From NCBI GenBank assembly GCA_946482635.1, contig CAMLSG010000204.1:1-9729 (forward strand): DNA of 9,729 nucleotides, given 5' to 3'. Both the position numbers and the translations under genes were made by a program. How positions within the stretch are numbered: position 1 is the first letter of the stretch; the number at the start of each line of letters is the position of its first letter. This DNA is from an uncultured Duganella sp. (GTDB taxonomy: Bacteria; Pseudomonadota; Gammaproteobacteria; Burkholderiales; Burkholderiaceae). The notes under the pieces are model-generated. The model worked only from the letters and a program-made list of their open reading frames with translations. It was not told the DNA's origin and made no database searches. Positions 6,909-9,729 of this stretch are shown in pieces.

Positions 6909-9272
6909 CGATTGCCCGCTGGACGAGCCGCGCAGGGGATTCACCTTGCCCGCCGCGCCGGTGGCGGCGGCTTCAGGCGAGGCGCCTTTGCCGGCCAGGC
7001 GCGCAGCCTTGCCGCCTGGCGGTGTCTGGTCGATCAGTTCATGCATGCGGTCTGCTGTCGCGTCCCACGAGGTGCGGGCCACCACTTCGCGCATGGCTGC
7101 CGCCATCGCGGCGGTTTCTTCAGGCGTCTGCGCCAGCGCCGCTTCGCAATGGCAGATGAACTCGTTGTGTTCATGGCCAATCGCCACAATGTCGCCATAC
7201 GGCTGCTCGACGTCGCGGATCGCCGTGCTGACGATAGGCAGTTCCGCCGCCATGTATTCCAGCACCTTGGTCGGGCTGATGAAACGGGTCGCTTCATTGA
7301 GCGCAAAGGGCAGCAGGCAGACGTCCCAGCCGGCCAGGAATTGCGGCAGCGCCTTGTAGGATTGCTGGCCCAGGTAGTGCACGTTTTGCCGCTGCGGCAG
7401 CGAAGCCGGATCGATCTTCACCACTGGGCCCACCAGCACCACCTGCCATTCGGGATGGGCGTCGGCGATATCGGCAATCAGCTCGGCGTCGAAGCGCTCG
7501 TCGATGACGCCGAAGAAGCCCAGGCGCGGCCGGGGAATGGACGTGTGCAGCGGGTGGCCGTTGCTGCGGTCCAGCGCCTGCTCAAAGTGCACAGCATCGA
7601 CGCTGCTCGGGAAGCAGTGCGCATTGTGGTGGCGTGAACGCTTGGCCTCATACAGGCTTGGCCCGCCGGTGAACACCAGGTCGGCAATGTTCAGCAAAGC
7701 CGTTTCACGTTGCAGCAGCTGCTTGGGGGGATTCCTGAATGCGCTCAGTTCGTCCATGCAGTCGTAAACGACCAGGGACGGATGCAGGGCCTGCAGCAGC
7801 GGCAGCGCCATCGGGGTGTAGAACCAGACCAGCACTTCCTCGCCTTCCGGCGCCAGGGCTGCAACCAGCGGCTGCAGCAGCGGGATCTGGTCATCGTGGA
7901 AACCGTGCGCCTGCACCGGCGTATGCGGCTGGCAGACCGTCAAATTCGGCGCTGGATGGGACATGACCATGCGCGCCTCCCCTTCCTCATACACCGGCTC
8001 CTCGACGAACACCACCTTGTAATACTTGGCCAGGCGGGTGAGCAGGTGCTGGGGACGCTGGAAGACGAAATCCCAGCGCAGGTGGCAAAAAACTATCAGC
8101 GTTTGCATGGCATTCTCCTTGGTTTCACTCAGGCTGTCGGTCAGCCGGATCGATTGCTGCAGGGCCGTGGCATAGGGCGCGACCAGGATGCGGGCCAGCG
8201 GGTCCGGCCCGTCGCGGTCCAGGTCCCACAAGCCGCTGTGGTGCCAGTGGTCGGCGTTTTCCCAGTCGGGCCGGTCGACGGCGGGATACAGGCAGATGCC
8301 GCACACTTCGGCGCCGCGCTCGCGCGCCATCATGCTTTGCTCGGCCATCTCGCGTATCCAGGTGCCGCGCCCGCTGCCGACATGGCTGGTTTCCGCCAGC
8401 AGCACCGGCCGGCCGTAGCGCTGGTGCAGCTCGACCAGGATGTCGGACAGCGGCCGGCGGCGCGGATCGTCCAGGTGCCACCACAGGCGCATATTGGTGC
8501 CGCTTTCCCACTGGTTGCTGTGGTAGTAGTTGCCGCCGACCAGGTCCAGGTAACGCGCATGGCCACCCAGCTCGGGCGCGACGCGGCCGCACAGCATGTC
8601 CAGCGCCTCAAACTGGGACGCCGTCCAGCCGGCGGCCTGCGCCGCCCAGTCCGGCCGGTCGTGCGGCGCGATGACGTGGATCAGCGGATCGCACTGGAAG
8701 AAGCGCGCGCCCGGGGTGATTTCGCGGATGGCATCGATGGCGGCGATGGAAGCGCGCACCAGCTGGCGCTTGCCAAGCTCCCCTGCCCGCTCGTGGTACA
8801 TGTTCAGGCAGCGGAACATGTGCACCGACAGGCCCCACGCCGTGAAGGACAGTTCGTTCATCGGCGAGTACACCGGCTCTTCGCCCAGCCAGGGCGCCAG
8901 GAAACGGGCACTGGCCTGGCAGAAGCGTACGAAGCGCGGCACAAAGTCGTCACTGTAAATGTCAACGTCTTCCGGCCAGCCGTAGTGGCAGAAAGTCCAG
9001 CAGCTTTGCAGGCCCAGGTCGCGCGCCGCTTCCAGCCGCGGCAGCAGTGGCGAGAAGTCGAACCGCCCGTCGCGCTCGACCAGGCGCCAGCCGATCGACT
9101 CGCGCACCGTGCGGATGCCGAACTGGGCCAGCAGTTCGTAGTCGGCCCGGGCCCGCTGCAGGTGGCCGGTGACCAGGTTCATGTCTTGCGGCTGCCCTGC
9201 ATGGTTCACGTGGTCGGCGCCCTCATAGCCGGCTTGCCAGAAAGTGGCGAAGGGGTGGCAGGCTGGATTCAT
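5499..9272 (-). CDS. Three-unit protein: GH-A glycoside hydrolase, GT-B glycosyltransferase, UDP-galactopyranose mutase-like FAD oxidoreductase
   Basis: One frame of 1257 codons without a stop. Residues 1-388 are a TIM-barrel hydrolase, 389-748 a GT-B transferase, 749-788 a small-residue-rich linker and 789-1257 an FAD oxidoreductase; each has its own entry. No signal peptide or membrane segment is seen, so the protein is probably cytosolic. The ATG at 9270-9272 follows the GH2 stop by 8 bp, with AGGTG 5 nt upstream. The combination suggests assembly or trimming of a galactose-type glycan (inference). The hydrolase/transferase junction holds an intact AAGGAG-N6-ATG (start at 8108), the normal layout of two separate genes, so a separate 869-residue transferase-oxidoreductase product is possible, either as well as or instead of the full fusion. 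The transferase/oxidoreductase join lacks any internal ATG or Shine-Dalgarno and looks like a real fusion. Sequencing error at the first junction cannot be excluded. Confidence 0.85.
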   Translation of the reverse strand: MNPACHPFATFWQAGYEGADHVNHAGQPQDMNLVTGHLQRARADYELLAQFGIRTVRESIGWRLVERDGRFDFSPLLPRLEAARDLGLQSCWTFCHYGWPEDVDIYSDDFVPRFVRFCQASARFLAPWLGEEPVYSPMNELSFTAWGLSVHMFRCLNMYHERAGELGKRQLVRASIAAIDAIREITPGARFFQCDPLIHVIAPHDRPDWAAQAAGWTASQFEALDMLCGRVAPELGGHARYLDLVGGNYYHSNQWESGTNMRLWWHLDDPRRRPLSDILVELHQRYGRPVLLAETSHVGSGRGTWIREMAEQSMMARERGAEVCGICLYPAVDRPDWENADHWHHSGLWDLDRDGPDPLARILVAPYATALQQSIRLTDSLSETKENAMQTLIVFCHLRWDFVFQRPQHLLTRLAKYYKVVFVEEPVYEEGEARMVMSHPAPNLTVCQPHTPVQAHGFHDDQIPLLQPLVAALAPEGEEVLVWFYTPMALPLLQALHPSLVVYDCMDELSAFRNPPKQLLQRETALLNIADLVFTGGPSLYEAKRSRHHNAHCFPSSVDAVHFEQALDRSNGHPLHTSIPRPRLGFFGVIDERFDAELIADIADAHPEWQVVLVGPVVKIDPASLPQRQNVHYLGQQSYKALPQFLAGWDVCLLPFALNEATRFISPTKVLEYMAAELPIVSTAIRDVEQPYGDIVAIGHEHNEFICHCEAALAQTPEETAAMAAAMREVVARTSWDATADRMHELIDQTPPGGKAARLAGKGASPEAAATGAAGKVNPLRGSSSGQSYGSIVIGGGPTGLSAAYHVGADNLLLERNETVGGWCRSIQDGGFTFDHAGHIMFSNDPYVLELYDKLLGDNQHWQMREAWVHSKGVYTRYPFQGALYGLPPDVIKECILGAIEARYGLTSVAPACASQQVGDCCADGTTDVATAGPQARAAETQSFEDFIYKVWGKGIAKHFAIPYNRKLWTVPLGEMETSWLGGRVPLPDLSEIIDGALRPVARPMGPNARFGYPRRGGFQALMNGFLPLIRGKVELKAEVAQVLPEEHVVALADGRRFKYGNLVSTMPLPELVKLIGTAAPPEVREAARGLRHISIRCVNIGIARTAVTDKHWIYYPEDSIFHRIFVQGNASPECNAPGGFGFTCEISYSPWKPLPLDGDALVQRCISDAIRVGFMREDDQVLVANQVDMPVAYVVYDHQRARNVGIVREWLAQHDILLAGRYSEWEYYNSDHAFLAGKRAAEQVARHCSQAAPKAS
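6909..7028 (-). other. Interdomain linker between the glycosyltransferase and oxidoreductase units
   Basis: About 40 residues (749-788 of the fusion), starting [10 protein letters not shown] and rich in Ala, Gly, Ser, Pro and Lys, with no recognisable fold. There is no ATG within it; one GTG (KVNPL) lacks a Shine-Dalgarno. The composition is typical of a flexible tether between two folded units and argues that this join is a genuine fusion. Confidence 0.6.
7029..8108 (-). other. Unit 2 of the fusion: GT-B glycosyltransferase (GT4/TuaH-like)
   Basis: Residues 389-748, a complete GT-B enzyme that would move a sugar from a nucleotide-sugar donor to a glycan acceptor at the cytosolic face. The N-terminus [23 protein letters not shown] is characteristic of a group of bacterial transferases that resemble TuaH. 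The second Rossmann lobe begins around [14 protein letters not shown]. The donor-site motif [20 protein letters not shown] contains the expected Glu (residue 672 of the fusion). Donor and acceptor cannot be read from sequence. With a mutase-like unit attached, a galactose or galactofuranose donor is possible but unproven. Confidence 0.82.
8109..9272 (-). other. Unit 1 of the fusion: clan GH-A glycoside hydrolase (GH1-like)
   Basis: Residues 1-388, about the size of a full TIM-barrel glycosidase. The early part ([11 protein letters not shown], then [20 protein letters not shown] and RFDFS) reads like the first barrel strands of GH1/GH5-type enzymes. The acid/base motif appears as YSPMNELSF (Asn139-Glu140) and a candidate nucleophile as LLAETSH (Glu294), so the retaining two-glutamate machinery seems intact. 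[12 protein letters not shown] (245-255) fits the strand before the nucleophile. The N-terminus [10 protein letters not shown] has no hydrophobic leader, so it would act in the cytosol. The exact family is not certain from reading alone; GH1-related is my best guess. The substrate is unknown, and the neighbours suggest a galactoside. Confidence 0.75.
8115..8120 (-). promoter_or_regulatory. Internal Shine-Dalgarno for a start at 8108 inside the fusion frame
   Basis: AAGGAG on the minus strand, 6 nt before the ATG at 8106-8108, which is exactly where the glycosyltransferase homology begins. The site is as strong as the fusA one. It implies that the glycosyltransferase was, or still is, translated from its own start even though the upstream hydrolase frame reads through. 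Confidence 0.7.
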
Positions 9273-9280
9273 CGGCGCAC

Positions 9281-9729
9281 CTACCGCACGTTGCGCGTCG
9301 CCGCGCTGATCAGTTCAAGCGGGATCTTGGGCGTGCGGTCGGCATTCAGCAAGCCGTTCGTTTCCTGGAAGGTGTCGGCGAACTGGGTGTAGCAGAAGCC
9401 GCTGAACATCATGGTTTCATTGACCACCTTCAGCAGGGAGCGGTAGTGCTCAAGGAAGGCTTCCGGCGTGTTCTGGCGCGAATAGCCCCAGGTGTGGTGC
9501 GCCGGCGCATTGGGGTCGAAGGCAATGCCGCCAAACTCCGTCAAGACGATCGGCTGGCCGCGGTGCGGGAAGCCGTCCAGCGTGAGGATGCGCCCGCCCG
9601 GCCGGCGCTGGTCGAACAGGGTGCGTACCGGATCGGTGACTTCATAGCGCTGGCGCACGCGTTCCGGGTCGGGATCGTAGTCGTGGATGCCGAGGATATC
9701 GGTGGCCGACGCCTCCCAGCCGTCGTTGC
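9281..9729 (-). CDS. Glycoside hydrolase family 2 enzyme, C-terminal part, cut by the window edge
   Basis: The last 148 residues of a GH2-type enzyme (beta-galactosidase / beta-glucuronidase group). The frame enters from the right edge as NDGWEASATDILGIHDYD, the region after the acid/base site, where GH2 TIM barrels carry a conserved HDYD-like segment. The likely nucleophile is the Glu of IVLTEFGGIAF, followed by the last barrel strands SGFCYTQFADTFQETNGLL and ADRTPKIP, all good GH2 features. The GTG at 9656-9658 is internal and not the start. The start, the sugar-binding domain and any signal peptide lie outside the window, so location cannot be judged. The gene ends 8 bp before the fusion gene and is probably in the same operon. 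A role in releasing galactose or glucuronate is inferred from family and context. Confidence 0.85.
   Translation of the reverse strand, partial: NDGWEASATDILGIHDYDPDPERVRQRYEVTDPVRTLFDQRRPGGRILTLDGFPHRGQPIVLTEFGGIAFDPNAPAHHTWGYSRQNTPEAFLEHYRSLLKVVNETMMFSGFCYTQFADTFQETNGLLNADRTPKIPLELISAATRNVR

Noticed and set aside
7710..9392. A 560-codon plus-strand open frame antisense to the hydrolase and transferase units
   Set aside because: No recognisable motif. It is rich in Gln, Arg, His and Val, as expected for antisense reading of GC-rich genes, and the opposite strand holds a clearly conserved protein.
1..9729. Mobile elements, CRISPR arrays, tRNA or rRNA genes, long direct or inverted repeats
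   Set aside because: None was visible by reading. The window is almost fully coding on one strand with only one gap over 8 bp, and no transposase, integrase or regularly spaced repeat was seen. Short diverged repeats could be missed without computation.

Overview
The window looks like a chromosomal segment of a high-GC betaproteobacterium, most likely Oxalobacteraceae (Massilia, Duganella or Janthinobacterium type). The basis is the EF-G N-terminus at the left edge ([20 protein letters not shown]), which has the form I know from Burkholderiales, together with the GC-rich codon use throughout. The genus is an inference. Every gene I can support lies on the minus strand, so transcription runs from the right edge to the left edge. 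The long plus-strand reading frames are shadows of these genes.

Layout in order of transcription: (i) the C-terminal 148 residues of a glycoside hydrolase family 2 enzyme, cut by the right edge; (ii) one uninterrupted 1257-codon frame with three recognisable units: a clan GH-A glycoside hydrolase, a GT-B glycosyltransferase, and an FAD oxidoreductase of the UDP-galactopyranose mutase / amine oxidase type; (iii) dgoD (galactonate dehydratase), dgoK (KDGal kinase), dgoA (KDPGal aldolase), galM (aldose 1-epimerase), an SMP-30/regucalcin-type lactonase and a flavin-reductase-like protein; (iv) after an 84-bp gap, the start of an EF-G gene (fusA), cut by the left edge. Between the GH2 gene and the flavin-reductase-like gene no gap exceeds 8 bp and four junctions overlap, so these genes are very probably one operon. 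Its promoter lies beyond the right edge.

How the genes work together: galM, the lactonase, dgoD, dgoK and dgoA supply every step but one of the oxidative De Ley-Doudoroff route (beta-galactose to galactonolactone to galactonate to KDGal to KDPGal to pyruvate plus glyceraldehyde 3-phosphate). Galactose dehydrogenase, a transporter and a regulator are not visible. The GH2 enzyme, and perhaps the GH-A unit, could release the sugar that feeds the route. The glycosyltransferase and mutase-like units look biosynthetic instead, so the operon appears to join glycan assembly or remodelling to galactose/galactonate breakdown.

The most unusual item is the hydrolase-transferase-oxidoreductase frame. At the hydrolase/transferase junction it carries an intact Shine-Dalgarno sequence and ATG but no in-frame stop. 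It is therefore either a true three-unit fusion, a frame that also makes a shorter protein by internal initiation, or a recent stop loss or sequencing error joining two genes. The second noteworthy point is a fusA copy outside the usual rpsL-rpsG-fusA-tuf setting. No RNA genes, insertion sequences, CRISPR arrays or attachment sites were seen, and no stretch over 300 bp lacks a gene.
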